Assembly: GCA_963732155.1 (NCBI GenBank) | Contig: CAVSYB010000013.1 | Span: 124,001 to 188,000, forward strand | Direction of reading: 5' to 3' | From: Roseiarcus sp963732155 | GTDB taxonomy: Bacteria; Pseudomonadota; Alphaproteobacteria; Rhizobiales; Beijerinckiaceae | DNA: 64,000 nucleotides | Shown here: positions 1 through 9,069 of the stretch, piece after piece | Layout of the letters: every line of letters starts with the position of its first letter | Position numbering within the stretch: position 1 is the stretch's first letter | The notes under the pieces: model-generated | Database searches by the model: none | Seen by the model: the letters and a program-made list of their open reading frames with translations, nothing else | What the model was told of the DNA's origin: nothing | Made by a program: the position numbers and the translations under genes

Positions 1-318
1 TTCGATCGGCGTCTTGGAACTGTAGCTGGCGTTCGGATGGTGCGATTCGCCGATCGCGATCGCGATGCGAAGAAGGGATCCCAGCCGGTTGGTCCGGACC
101 GTGTCGCGATGATCGACGCGGAACCAGGTACAAATGTCCATGTGGCAGCCGCCCTGAACGGTCTCTCTACTCCCCGCGGAGCTGCTGAGGCGCGCCTGCG
201 GGCAGATCGCTGTCTCGGCGGGCGACCGGGCCGACGGGCAATCGAAACCGGCCTGAGCCGCGGCGACGTCCGCCCAGCTTGTTGCAAGAAGGATGGCGAG
301 GATCGATTTTCGATGCAT
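1..318 (-). CDS. Secreted small protein, LprI/DUF1311-like N-terminus (partial)
   Basis: The reading frame starts at an ATG at 318 and stays open to the window edge, so the 3' end is missing. Upstream is GAGAGG about ten bases before the ATG. The first 24 or so residues form a signal peptide (MHRKSILAILLATSWADVAAAQ). It is followed by GFDCPSARSPAETAIC, which matches the Cys-containing start of the LprI/DUF1311 family of periplasmic proteins (FDC...AICxxxxL). Beyond this motif the sequence does not look like the family, and two further Cys residues follow. Function is unknown. The family call rests on one short motif, so this is a periplasmic or secreted protein of uncertain family. Confidence 0.5.
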   Translation of the reverse strand, partial: MHRKSILAILLATSWADVAAAQAGFDCPSARSPAETAICPQARLSSSAGSRETVQGGCHMDICTWFRVDHRDTVRTNRLGSLLRIAIAIGESHHPNASYSSKTPIE

Positions 319-529
319 TGTCGCCAAGCCTCTCGCTCGAGCGGTCATGCTGAGCCGTTCGTTGAATTAAACAAGGGATTGCGCTCTTCGCGAAGCGGCA
401 TGCCGGCTCCTTCCTGCGGAACGCGTCGATAAAAGAGGCGCGCCGCCAAGCCGCCGGACGGATGAGACGCTCCAGGGCCATCTCGCATCGGGCCTCGTCA
501 AACCAATCATGGGCTCAGCGCCAGACCGC

Positions 530-1207
530 CTACCGGATTTCGCAGGAGGCGCTGTGAACCTCGGGCAGCGAGAAATTGGCGAGTTCGCCGGTCGTGGCTT
601 GCCGCATGACGACGGCCGTAAATCCGACCTGCTTCACATATTTCGCCTCGAGATGGCCGCTCTTGTCGTCGCCGATCTCGAGGTTCATCACCATAAGGAA
701 ATGCTGCCCGGCGAACAGACGTTGCAGCTTGTTGGCGGCGATCACATGCCAGACGGCCTTGTTGGAATTCGCGCCGATCGTCGAATCGAATTGCTTGACG
801 CTCGATGGCAGGGCGAGGCGCTGTTCTCTTTTCTTTTTCCTGCCGAAGAAAGCCGATGAGCCGGATGAGTCGCGGACGTCGAGCCAGTTCTCGGTGACAT
901 GGTTCTTACCTGACAGCGTGACGACGACCCGGTGCGTCCACATGATCCCCGACTTGATGGGAGCCGACGTGCCGTTGCTGTCGGAAAGCAGATCATGCGT
1001 TTCGACGATCTCGCCGGTGATCGTCGTGGCGGCGCCGCCCGCCGACGGAGCCGAGCCCGCCTCGGCGGCCTGCGCCTCATCGTCCGGCTCGTCCTTGAGC
1101 GCCGCGTGCTTGGCCTGAGCTACTCCCGCCGTCAGCACGGCGCCGAACAGCAGCGCCGCCACGACGACGAGCGACGCCGGCGCCAAGCTCCCTCTGCAAA
1201 GCCTCAT
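530..1207 (-). CDS. Hypothetical secreted protein
   Basis: A 225-residue protein with a long signal peptide (hydrophobic core about residues 10-28, likely cleavage after AQA near residue 32). An acidic, low-complexity Ala/Glu/Asp stretch follows to about residue 60. The remainder looks like a compact beta-rich domain containing SGIMWTHRVVVTLSGKN and a basic FGRKKKREQR segment. A strong ribosome site (GGGGGAGGGG) lies just before the ATG. I do not recognise a family, and no catalytic motif is visible. It stands alone between oppositely or separately oriented neighbours, so context does not suggest a role beyond export to the periplasm. Confidence 0.6.
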   Translation of the reverse strand: MRLCRGSLAPASLVVVAALLFGAVLTAGVAQAKHAALKDEPDDEAQAAEAGSAPSAGGAATTITGEIVETHDLLSDSNGTSAPIKSGIMWTHRVVVTLSGKNHVTENWLDVRDSSGSSAFFGRKKKREQRLALPSSVKQFDSTIGANSNKAVWHVIAANKLQRLFAGQHFLMVMNLEIGDDKSGHLEAKYVKQVGFTAVVMRQATTGELANFSLPEVHSASCEIR

Positions 1208-1252
1208 TTCCCCTCCCCCTCGATGCCGATCGCTGCGGACCGGCGGCCGCCA

Positions 1253-3640
1253 CTACCCCGCCTGCCGGACGAAGCTCTCCAGCACCATCTTGCGGCCGGC
1301 CTTGTCGAAATCGATCGTCAGCTTGGCGCCGTCGACGGCGACGACGCTGCCGGGGCCGAACTTGACGTGGAAGACGCGCGCGCCCTTGGCCAGTTCCGGT
1401 TCGCCGCCCGGCCGGGCGACCGCTTTTCCCTCGATCACCATCGGCCCGCGCATCGGGCCCGGCGCCGGCCGCTCGGCAAAGCCGCCGCCTTTCGCCTGCT
1501 CCTGGGCGCGCCGCCAGCCCGGCGTCTCATAGCACGACGAGAACGGCTCGACGCGGTCGAAGCGCGAAACCGCATAGCCGCCGTGCGAGGAGGCGCCCGA
1601 CGGCTCGACGACCTCGACATGGGCCTCCGGCAATTCGTCGATGAAGCGCGACGGCGCGGTGCTCTGCCACAGGCCGCGGATGCGGCGGTTGGCGGCGAAA
1701 TAGATTTTCGCCTGCGCGCGGGCGCGCGTCAGGCCGACATAGGCGAGCCGCCGCTCCTCTTCGAGCCCGGCGCGGCCGTTCTCGTCGAGCGAGCGCTGGT
1801 GCGGGAACAGACCCTCCTCCCAGCCCGGCAGGAACACCACGTCGAATTCGAGGCCCTTGGCGGCGTGCAGGGTCATGATCGACACCCGCTCGCCGCCCTC
1901 GCCGCTCTCGGCGTCCATCACCAGCGAGACATGTTCGAGGAAGGCGACCAGGCTCGGGAATTCCTCCATCGAACGCGTCAGTTCCTTCAGGTTTTCCAGC
2001 CGCCCGGCGGCGTCGGCGGTGCGGTCGGCCTTCCACATGTCGATATAGCCGCTCTCCTCCAGGATGAGCTGGGCCAGTTCGTGATGAGGCGTCGCCTCGA
2101 TCTGCGCCGACCAGCGGTCGAGCGAGCGCAGGAGATCGCGCAGAATCTGACGCGGCCGCGCCTTGATCTCCTCGGTTTCGACCAGCGCCCGCGCCGCCCG
2201 CGTCAGCGGCAGGCCGGCGCGCCGCGCATGCTCGTGCAACATCGCCAGCGCCGCCTCGCCGAGGCCGCGCTTGGGCACGTTGAAGATGCGCTCGAAGGCG
2301 AGATCGTCGTCGGGCTGCGCCACGCAGCGCAGATAGGCGAGCGCGTCGCGGATTTCGGCGCGCTCGTAGAAGCGCGGGCCGCCGATCACCCGGTAGGGCA
2401 GGCCGAGCGTGATGAACCGCTCCTCGAACTCGCGCATCTGGAACGAGGCGCGCACCAGAATGGCGATTTCGTCGAGCGACTGACCGCCGCGCTGCATTTG
2501 CTCGATCGCCTCGCCGATGACCCGCGCTTCCTCCTGGCTGTCCCAGACGCCCGACACGGTCGGCTTGTCTCCCGCCTTGGCGTTGGTGAACAGGGTCTTG
2601 CCGAGGCGGTTCTGGTTATGCGCGATGAGGCCCGAGGCGACCGCGAGGATATGCGCGCCGGAGCGATAGTTGCGCTCCAGGCGGATGACCCGGGCGCCGG
2701 GAAAATCGTGTTCGAAGCGCAGGATGTTGTCGACGTCGGCGCCGCGCCAGCCGTAGATCGACTGGTCGTCGTCGCCGACACAGCACAGGTTGCGGCTCGC
2801 CTGCGCCAGCAGCCGCAGCCAGAGATATTGCACGACGTTGGTGTCCTGGTATTCGTCGACCAGGATGTAGCGCAGCCGCCGCTGGTAGAGATCGAGGATT
2901 TCGGCGTGCTCGCGGAACAGCCTGAGGCCTTCGAGCAGCAGGTCGCCGAAATCGACGGCGTTGAGCGCCTTGAGGCGCGCCTGGTAGAGCGCGTAGAGCG
3001 CGGCGCCCTCGCCGTTGGCGAAAGCCGCCGCTTCGGCGGGCGGCGCATGGGCGGGGTCGAGGCCCCTGTTTTTCCACCCGTCGATCAGGCCGGCGAGCGC
3101 CCGCGCCGGCCAGCGCTTGTCGTCGATGTTGCGCGCCTGCAGCGCCTGCTTGAGCAGCCGGATCTGGTCGTCGGTGTCGAGGATGGTGAAATTCGGCTTC
3201 AGGCCGACGAGTTCGGCGTGCCGCCGCAGGATTTTCGCGCCGATCGAATGGAAGGTGCCCATCCACGGCATGCCTTCGACGAGGCCGGTCAACTGGCCGA
3301 TGCGCTCGCGCATTTCCCGCGCCGCCTTGTTGGTGAAGGTGACGCTGAGGATTTCATGCGGCCGGGCGCGGCCGGTGGCGATGAGATGGGCGATGCGGGT
3401 GGTCAGCACGCGGGTCTTGCCGACGCCCGCTCCGGCGAGCACCAGCACCGGACCCTCGAGCGCCTCGACCGCCTCGCGCTGCGCCGGATTGAGCGCGTCG
3501 AGATAGCGCGGCGCCGCGCCGGCGCGGGCGCGCGCCGACAGGCTCGGCGCGGCGACGCTCTGATCGGCCGGGGCGTCGAAACGCGATTCCGGTCCCTCGC
3601 TGCCGGACAAATCGGGGGCCTCGCGGCGCGGACGAATCAT
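1253..3640 (-). CDS. uvrD: ATP-dependent DNA helicase UvrD/PcrA
   Basis: A 795-residue superfamily 1A 3'-5' DNA helicase used in nucleotide excision and mismatch repair. The Walker A motif (GAGVGKT, about residues 70-76; most homologues have GAGSGKT) lies near the N-terminus. Next come TFTNKAAREM (motif Ia), GTFHSIGAKILR, the DEAD-like ILVDEYQDTN (Walker B), GDDDQSIYGWRGA (motif III), RLERNYRS (motif IV), TLHAAKGLEFDVVFLPG (motif V) and AYVGLTRARA (motif VI). The C-terminal ~60 residues form the usual small UvrD tail domain. The ATG at 3640 was chosen because upstream in-frame codons would overlap the next gene and give low-quality Arg-rich sequence. A second, different UvrD-family gene lies at the right edge of the window. 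Confidence 0.93.
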   Translation of the reverse strand: MIRPRREAPDLSGSEGPESRFDAPADQSVAAPSLSARARAGAAPRYLDALNPAQREAVEALEGPVLVLAGAGVGKTRVLTTRIAHLIATGRARPHEILSVTFTNKAAREMRERIGQLTGLVEGMPWMGTFHSIGAKILRRHAELVGLKPNFTILDTDDQIRLLKQALQARNIDDKRWPARALAGLIDGWKNRGLDPAHAPPAEAAAFANGEGAALYALYQARLKALNAVDFGDLLLEGLRLFREHAEILDLYQRRLRYILVDEYQDTNVVQYLWLRLLAQASRNLCCVGDDDQSIYGWRGADVDNILRFEHDFPGARVIRLERNYRSGAHILAVASGLIAHNQNRLGKTLFTNAKAGDKPTVSGVWDSQEEARVIGEAIEQMQRGGQSLDEIAILVRASFQMREFEERFITLGLPYRVIGGPRFYERAEIRDALAYLRCVAQPDDDLAFERIFNVPKRGLGEAALAMLHEHARRAGLPLTRAARALVETEEIKARPRQILRDLLRSLDRWSAQIEATPHHELAQLILEESGYIDMWKADRTADAAGRLENLKELTRSMEEFPSLVAFLEHVSLVMDAESGEGGERVSIMTLHAAKGLEFDVVFLPGWEEGLFPHQRSLDENGRAGLEEERRLAYVGLTRARAQAKIYFAANRRIRGLWQSTAPSRFIDELPEAHVEVVEPSGASSHGGYAVSRFDRVEPFSSCYETPGWRRAQEQAKGGGFAERPAPGPMRGPMVIEGKAVARPGGEPELAKGARVFHVKFGPGSVVAVDGAKLTIDFDKAGRKMVLESFVRQAG

Positions 3641-3714
3641 ATCAGGGTCAATGTGGGGGGCGGCGGGCAAAAAGTCGACTCGAACGGGCCGCCGCGCGGC
3701 GCGCCGCGGCGGCC

Positions 3715-4116
3715 TCAGGCGCCGGTCTGGCGGGCGCCGACGACGAAGCGCAGCGAAAGCGGCCGACCCGCGACGGCGCCGCCGAGGCCGTCGGTGATCG
3801 CGGCGGGCAGGCAGCGGTCGAAGGCGGCGGCGAGGCCGTCGGCGAACCGGCGCTGCGCCGCCGCGTCGCCGGTCAGCCTGGCGAAGGAAATCCGCGGCTT
3901 GCCGAGCAGGGCGCCGTCGCGGCGCAGGCTGAAGACGACGGTGATTTCGGTGCCGGGCGCGCCGCCCGGCGCGACGAGGCAGCGGTCGAGCTGCGCGAAC
4001 AGCTCGCGCAGCGTGTTGGCCGGCGCCGGCTGGGCTCGCGCCGCCGCGACGCCGAGCGCCGCCAGCGCCGCGGCCGCGCCGACCCGCGTCAAGCGCCCGG
4101 CCGCGCATATCGGCAT
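3715..4116 (-). CDS. Hypothetical periplasmic protein, TonB/TolA C-terminal-like
   Basis: A 133-residue protein with an N-terminal signal peptide (residues 1-28, ending AAARA|QPAPA). The mature part contains ITVVFSLRRDGALLGKPRI followed by a helical ALAAAFDRCLP and a terminal beta strand. This pattern resembles the C-terminal domain of TonB/TolA-like proteins in Rhizobiales, where a repeated V.FSL..DG.L.G.P signature occurs. The start at 4116 has a GGGAGAGG ribosome site six bases upstream; the in-frame ATG at 4143 has none. Two Cys residues flank the domain. The function is not known and the domain assignment is tentative. Confidence 0.55.
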   Translation of the reverse strand: MPICAAGRLTRVGAAAALAALGVAAARAQPAPANTLRELFAQLDRCLVAPGGAPGTEITVVFSLRRDGALLGKPRISFARLTGDAAAQRRFADGLAAAFDRCLPAAITDGLGGAVAGRPLSLRFVVGARQTGA

Positions 4117-4192
4117 GGTCGCCTCTCCCGATTTCCGCTTCATCAATGATATGGCGTAAGGGCGCTTCGACCTTGCCGCCCGAGGCGACTGT

Positions 4193-5704
4193 TCAGATCA
4201 CCCTCACGTCGGAGGCTGTCGCGCCGGCTAGAAATTGCTGTCGTTCGCGATCCTCCTCGGGCTGGACGCGCGGCGGCGCGTCGATCACGAGGAGCGGCGC
4301 GCCGGGCTGACGGTAACTTGGCCAGTGCGGCAATCCCGGGCCGTTGGGATTTCCCGTCTTGACGAAATTGAGCCAGTAACTCGAAGTCGGGTCGGCGACC
4401 GCGGCGTCGTCTTTCGTCACCAGCCACGGCGCCGCGCCGAGATTATCGAATACGAAGGGAATTTCGCAAGCGTGGAACGCGCCGGCCTCGGCGCTCGGCT
4501 GGTCGCCGAACCACCCCTCGGGGGTCAACGGCGCGCGATCGAACCGGTAGCGGAAGATGTCGGAATCGCCGTGTTTCTTTTGCGCCTCGATCCATGCCCA
4601 GGTTCTGTGGACGATCGCCAGGTCGCCGCCGAGCAGGCGCGCCGAAGCCGTCTCCTCTTGCCTCGTGTTGGCGGGATAGAGAGCGAGCGCCTCGGCGGCG
4701 CGCTCGCCGAAGATGTCCTCGACGATCGATTTGAACGGCTTTCCTCCCAGGCGACTGTTCAGCACGTTGAAGTTGAAACCCTCGTCCCTGTTCCAGCCGG
4801 CCAACAGCGGCACGTCGCTCTGCGCCCTCGCCGCAAAAATCTCAGGCAGCGCGCGCGGCAGCACATGGCCGTCGATGATCGGCATGAAGCCGATGCCGGG
4901 CGCCGCCGCGAGGATTTCCTCCGCGGGGACCCGGCGCAGCGCCTCCAGCGTCGTCGCGCCAAGCATGCGCGCGAATTCCGCCCCCTGCCTCTCGGCCTCC
5001 GCCAGTTCGAGAAACATCCGGGTGGGAGCCGGAAACATCGCGCCGCTTTCGCCGATCGCCGCGTGGAACAGGCCCGCGGCCAGCGGCGAGGCCATCAGCG
5101 CGCTGACGGCCATCGAGCCCGCCGACTCGCCGGCGATCGTCACGCGCCTGGGGTCGCCGCCGAAGGCGCGGATGTTGCGCGAAACCCAGCGCAAGCCGGC
5201 GATGAGATCCATGAGGCCATAATTGCCGGAAGCGCGTTCCGGCGATTCCGCCGTCAGCTCGGGGTGCGCCAGAAACCCCAGCGTGTTGAGGCGGTGATTG
5301 ACGGTCACCACGACGATTCCGCGCGCCGCCAGATTGCCGCCGTCGTAACGGGGCTCCGATCCCGAGCCGACAGCGAAGCCGCCGCCATGAATCCAGAACA
5401 TCACCGGGACTGGCGCCGCCGCCTCCAGCCCGGCGGTCCAGACGTTCAGACAGAGACAGTCTTCGGAAACCCCGTCGAGCATCGGATCGATGTCGGCGAA
5501 CACGATTCCCTGCATCGCGTTCGGACCGAATCGATCGGACGGTCGGACGCCCGACCATTCGGCGACGCGTCGCGGCGGACGCCAGCGCAGCGCGCCGAGC
5601 GGCGGCGCGGCGAAGGGAATCCCCTTGAAGCACGTCACGCCGTTCTCGCGTTCCTTCGGGACCGCAAGCAAGCCGCCTTCGATGCGGATCGTCGTCTCGG
5701 CCAT
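4193..5704 (-). CDS. Carboxylesterase type B family protein
   Basis: A 503-residue alpha/beta hydrolase of the cholinesterase/para-nitrobenzyl esterase family. It hydrolyses carboxylic esters; the natural substrate cannot be told from sequence. Visible landmarks are the N-terminal GIPFAAPPLGALRWRPP, EDCLCLNVW, the oxyanion-hole HGGGF (residues about 106-110), the nucleophile elbow GESAGS (Ser about 194), the Asp/Glu region and FHACEIPFVF carrying the likely catalytic His. No signal peptide is evident, so it is probably cytoplasmic. AGGACGGGGG lies just upstream of the ATG at 5704. It is a single-gene unit. Confidence 0.88.
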   Translation of the reverse strand: MAETTIRIEGGLLAVPKERENGVTCFKGIPFAAPPLGALRWRPPRRVAEWSGVRPSDRFGPNAMQGIVFADIDPMLDGVSEDCLCLNVWTAGLEAAAPVPVMFWIHGGGFAVGSGSEPRYDGGNLAARGIVVVTVNHRLNTLGFLAHPELTAESPERASGNYGLMDLIAGLRWVSRNIRAFGGDPRRVTIAGESAGSMAVSALMASPLAAGLFHAAIGESGAMFPAPTRMFLELAEAERQGAEFARMLGATTLEALRRVPAEEILAAAPGIGFMPIIDGHVLPRALPEIFAARAQSDVPLLAGWNRDEGFNFNVLNSRLGGKPFKSIVEDIFGERAAEALALYPANTRQEETASARLLGGDLAIVHRTWAWIEAQKKHGDSDIFRYRFDRAPLTPEGWFGDQPSAEAGAFHACEIPFVFDNLGAAPWLVTKDDAAVADPTSSYWLNFVKTGNPNGPGLPHWPSYRQPGAPLLVIDAPPRVQPEEDRERQQFLAGATASDVRVI

Positions 5705-5790
5705 GCCCCCGTCCTACGCTCCGCCAATGGCCTCGCATTCGTTCAGCCTGCGTCGGTCAGGCCGGGCTCCGCGCCGACATTGCGCGCCCC

Positions 5791-6066
5791 TCAAGGCTCG
5801 ATGCAGCGAAACGCCAGCGTCTGCGCCGCGCTGTCATAGGAAACCGTTTCGGCGGCGCGTCCATAGGCGTTGCAACTCTTGTCGGCGGCGCGGAAGGCGA
5901 TCGCCTGGCTGGCCCCGGCGACATATTGAACCATATGGCCCTTCGAGCTGGCGGCGGGCGCCGCGCAGCCGGCGAGGGCGATCAGCCCGGCCGCCGCCGC
6001 CAGCGCCCGCGGCCGGACAGACGGCGGGGCCGAAAGGCTCGAATCGGCGGAAGCGTCACGGCGCAT
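5791..6066 (-). CDS. Hypothetical small lipoprotein
   Basis: A 91-residue protein with a lipobox-like LIALAGC (Cys about residue 34) after a long, polar N-terminal extension. This suggests export and lipid anchoring. The mature part is about 57 residues and has two further Cys residues (SCNAYG and FRCIEP). The ribosome site before the ATG at 6066 is weak, and I found no better in-frame start before the lipobox. No family is recognised. It diverges from the patatin gene at 6209, so the short gap should carry both promoters. Confidence 0.5.
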   Translation of the reverse strand: MRRDASADSSLSAPPSVRPRALAAAAGLIALAGCAAPAASSKGHMVQYVAGASQAIAFRAADKSCNAYGRAAETVSYDSAAQTLAFRCIEP

Positions 6067-6208
6067 GCCGCGATTCTAGGCGAAGGCGCGGCGCTGCGAA
6101 AGAGTTCCGGCGGCGCCGCGCGCGCGGCGTCCGGGAGGCCCGCAGACTGCCGCGATCGTTGACGAGCCCCTTGGGAAAGGCGAGATAATCGCCGCTTGGG
6201 GAGCCTCG

Positions 6209-8029
6209 ATGAGCCATTCGAACCTGCTCGAGCGTGAAGGTCTTTGGCGGGACCTGGGAGAGTGGGAGCGGTTCGAGTTGAAGAGCGCGATGCGCCCGCG
6301 AAGGATCGGCCGCGGCGAAACGCTGATCGAGAAAGGCGACCCCGCGGACGTTCTGTTCGTCGTCAATTTCGGTCTGTTCGAGGTCAAGGGCGAGGCCGGC
6401 GTCGTCGCCGAAATCGGCGCCGGCCAGCTCGTCGGCGAGATCGGCTTTTTCGCCGGCGAGCGGCGCAGCGCCGAGGTCGTCGCGGCGCGCGATTCCGAAG
6501 TGCTCGAGATCAGCCGGGCCGGGTTCGACGCGCTGGCCTCGCGCCTTCCCGAAGTGCGGCGGGCGGTCACCCGATCGCTGGCCAGGCGCCTCGCCGAGGT
6601 CGCCGAGCGGGCGCGCGGCTCCCGGGTCGCCCGGCCGGTCGGCCCCTCGCGCGCCGTGGCGGTGGTCGGCGCCGGGTCGGGAGGCGCGCCCGAGGCGTTC
6701 GTCGCCGCTCTGCGTGCGGCGGGCGCGCGGGCCGGCGCCCGCATTCTCACCGGCGCCGACGCGCGCCAACATTTCGCCGATCGCGAGGCCGACCGCTACG
6801 CCATCGCCAACTGGCTGGCCGGCGTCGAGCGCGAGAACGATCTCGTCATCTGCGTCGCCGACGCCGGATTGACCGCCTGGACGCACGCCGCGGTCCGCTC
6901 GGCCGATCAATTGCTGCTGGTCGCCGAGGGCGCCGCGACGGCGCCGGGCGAGGCCGAATCCTTTGCGCTCGAGTTCTTTCCGCCGGCGCGGCGGCGGCTG
7001 GTTCGCCTCCATGCGCGCCGTGTCGGCGCCGTCGAGGCGACTTCGCAATGGCTCGCCCTGCGCGAGGCGGCGACCACCCATCATCTGGCGATGCAAGACG
7101 GCGACGATTTCCGCGGCCTCCTGAGGTTCATGGCGGGACGGGCGACCGGCTTCGTCGCCGGCGGCGGCGGCGCCTTCGGTCCCGCCCATGTCGGCGTCTT
7201 CAAGGCTTTCCAGGAGAGCGGCGTCGTCTTCGACATGTTCGGCGGCAGCAGCGTCGGCGCCGCGATGACCGCCGCCTTCGCCCTGCTGAAGAGCCCCGAG
7301 GAGATCGAGGCCAACACGCACGACATTTTCATCCGCCGCGCCGCCCTCAAGCGCTGGACGCTGCCGCGTTACGGCCTGCTCGATCACACCGCGCTCGACG
7401 AGGCGTTGCGGCGGCGCTACGGCGAGACGCTGATCGAGGACGCCTGGAAGCCCTATTTCGCGGTGGCGACCGATCTTTCGAACTACAGCCTGCGGGTGCT
7501 GAGGGCCGGGCCGATCTGGCAGGCGGTGCGCGCGTCCTGCGCGATTCCCGGCGTGCTGCCGCCGTTCTTCGACGCCGCCGGCCACATGCTGGTCGACGGC
7601 GGCGTCGCCGACAACGTGCCGCTCGAAGTGATGAACACGCTGAAGAGCGGGCCCAATCTGGTCGTCGACCTCAGGCCACGCGCGCTCAGGGTTTTCGACG
7701 TGCGCTATGAGTCGATCCCCGGCCGCTGGGAGCTCGTCAGGCGCGCGCTCAATCCGCTGTCCCGCCGCGGCGAGTTGCCGCGCTGTCCCGGTCCGATGAG
7801 CGTCATTCAACGCAGCCTGTTCGGCAACGTCCGCGCCGGCGCTATCGCTGATCCCTCGTCGGACCTCGTTCTCAGGCCGCCGCCGTTCCCGGGTTCGAGC
7901 TTCATGGACTGGGGCCGCCACGGCGAGGTTTTCGCCGCCGCCTACGAGTGGGGGCTGAAAGCGGTCGAGGGCTTGCAGGCGAGCGGCGATCCGGCCTTCG
8001 CCGCCCTGCGGCGCGCCTCGCGCGGTTAG
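6209..8029 (+). CDS. Patatin-like phospholipase with cyclic-nucleotide-binding domain (NTE-like)
   Basis: A 606-residue protein of the neuropathy-target-esterase type. Residues about 15-130 form a CRP-like cNMP-binding domain (RRIGRGETLIEKGDPADVLF, then GQLVGEIGFFAGERRSAEV). A middle segment (about 140-300) contains conserved-looking alpha/beta sequence. The patatin domain begins near residue 315 with GGGGAFGPAHVGVF (oxyanion hole). It contains the nucleophile motif GGSSVGA (Ser about 347) and the catalytic VDGGVADNVP (Asp about 461). The activity would be lysophospholipase or phospholipase on membrane lipids, possibly gated by a nucleotide. The ATG at 6209 has GGGGAG seven bases upstream. 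Confidence 0.85.
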   Translation: MSHSNLLEREGLWRDLGEWERFELKSAMRPRRIGRGETLIEKGDPADVLFVVNFGLFEVKGEAGVVAEIGAGQLVGEIGFFAGERRSAEVVAARDSEVLEISRAGFDALASRLPEVRRAVTRSLARRLAEVAERARGSRVARPVGPSRAVAVVGAGSGGAPEAFVAALRAAGARAGARILTGADARQHFADREADRYAIANWLAGVERENDLVICVADAGLTAWTHAAVRSADQLLLVAEGAATAPGEAESFALEFFPPARRRLVRLHARRVGAVEATSQWLALREAATTHHLAMQDGDDFRGLLRFMAGRATGFVAGGGGAFGPAHVGVFKAFQESGVVFDMFGGSSVGAAMTAAFALLKSPEEIEANTHDIFIRRAALKRWTLPRYGLLDHTALDEALRRRYGETLIEDAWKPYFAVATDLSNYSLRVLRAGPIWQAVRASCAIPGVLPPFFDAAGHMLVDGGVADNVPLEVMNTLKSGPNLVVDLRPRALRVFDVRYESIPGRWELVRRALNPLSRRGELPRCPGPMSVIQRSLFGNVRAGAIADPSSDLVLRPPPFPGSSFMDWGRHGEVFAAAYEWGLKAVEGLQASGDPAFAALRRASRG

Positions 8030-8089
8030 CGCGCCGCGAGCGCCGGTCGCGCTCGCTCCGGCGCGGCCGCCGATGTATCAAGGCGAGCC

Positions 8090-8797
8090 ATGCATCTCAG
8101 TCACATGCACTATCTGCCGATCGCGCCGCTGTTCTTCGCGGCGCTGGTCGGCGTCTTCGCGCTGCTGCTGATCGTCATTCAACTGCGCATTTTGCGCTAC
8201 GCCTACACCCGCCTCGGCGTCAGCTCGGGCACGGCGCTGCTGCTGCTGTTCGCTTCGCTCGTCGGCAGCTATGTGAACATCCCGGTCGCCCAGCTTCCCG
8301 AGCCAAACGTGATGTTCGGGCAGGAAGTCGATTTCTTCGGCATGCGCTACATCCTGCCGGTCGAAGGCGACTGGCCGGGCACGATCATCGCGATCAATGT
8401 CGGCGGCGCGGTGATCCCGATTTTGCTGTCCGTCTATCTGCTCGCCAAAAACCGCCTGTGGGCGCCGGGGCTGGTGGCGATTCTCTGCGTCTCGGCGGTC
8501 TGCTATTGGCTCGCGACGCCGATCCGCGGCGTCGGCATCGCGCTGCCGCTGATCGCCCCGCCGATCGCCGCGGCGATCGTCGCGATGATCGTCTCCTGGC
8601 GCAACGCCGCGCCGCTCGCCTATGCCGGCGGCAGCCTCGGCGCGCTGATCGGCGCCGATTTGCTCAACCTGCCGAAAATCCAGGGCCTCGGCGCCCCGGT
8701 CGCCTCGATCGGCGGCGCCGGCACCTTCGACGGCGTCTTCCTCACCGGCGTCATCGCCGTGCTGATCGCCAGCATTTCGGGGGGAAGGCGGGCGTAG
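8090..8797 (+). CDS. DUF1614 family integral membrane protein
   Basis: A 235-residue protein with about seven hydrophobic segments. The N-terminal MHYLPIAPLFFAALVG, the LRILRYAYTRLGVSSG loop and the SLVGSYVNIPV segment match the DUF1614 family of inner-membrane proteins, whose function is not established. Between segments is a short periplasmic-type stretch (DFFGMRYILPVEGDW). The distal half repeats small-residue helices (GGSLGALIGADLLN). The start at 8090 has AAGGCGAG close upstream; an in-frame ATG at 8105 is an alternative. It follows the patatin gene by 60 bases in the same direction, so co-transcription is possible. Confidence 0.75.
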   Translation: MHLSHMHYLPIAPLFFAALVGVFALLLIVIQLRILRYAYTRLGVSSGTALLLLFASLVGSYVNIPVAQLPEPNVMFGQEVDFFGMRYILPVEGDWPGTIIAINVGGAVIPILLSVYLLAKNRLWAPGLVAILCVSAVCYWLATPIRGVGIALPLIAPPIAAAIVAMIVSWRNAAPLAYAGGSLGALIGADLLNLPKIQGLGAPVASIGGAGTFDGVFLTGVIAVLIASISGGRRA

Positions 8798-8950
8798 GGG
8801 AGGCTCTCGCAACAAAACATTGACGGCCGGCTGAAACGCGGCGATTCTACCGGGGCTCCGCACGGAGCGGCCCAGCGGTCCCGTCCGGAAAACACATTTC
8901 CAAATTTTTTCGACGTTAAGTCACTGATTTCCCTCGAATCCCACAAATAT

Positions 8951-8969
8951 AAATTTGGAATCCAAATTT
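8951..8969. promoter_or_regulatory. Perfect AT-rich palindrome with flanking half-sites
   Basis: AAATTTGGAATCCAAATTT is a perfect inverted repeat (9-base arms, one central base). It lies in a strikingly AT-rich part of the 8798-9069 gap. The half-site TTCCAAATTT recurs at 8899-8908, and TTCCAAATTT appears again at 9043-9052. The gap lies downstream of both flanking genes (convergent), so the function is unclear. It could be a protein-binding site, a structural element or part of a lost mobile element. Confidence 0.35.
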
Positions 8970-9069
8970 TTTATTCAATGATATCAAGGGGGCGATTCCG
9001 CGGATTTTTGGAAAAACGCGTCGCCGACGCGCTTTCCAAGGGTTTTCCAAATTTCCGCCGGGGCGCCGA

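Noticed and set aside
932..4159. A 1075-residue plus-strand open frame across the uvrD region
   Set aside because: It runs antisense to uvrD, which has every helicase motif. The frame is Arg/Ala-rich and is a product of high GC content.
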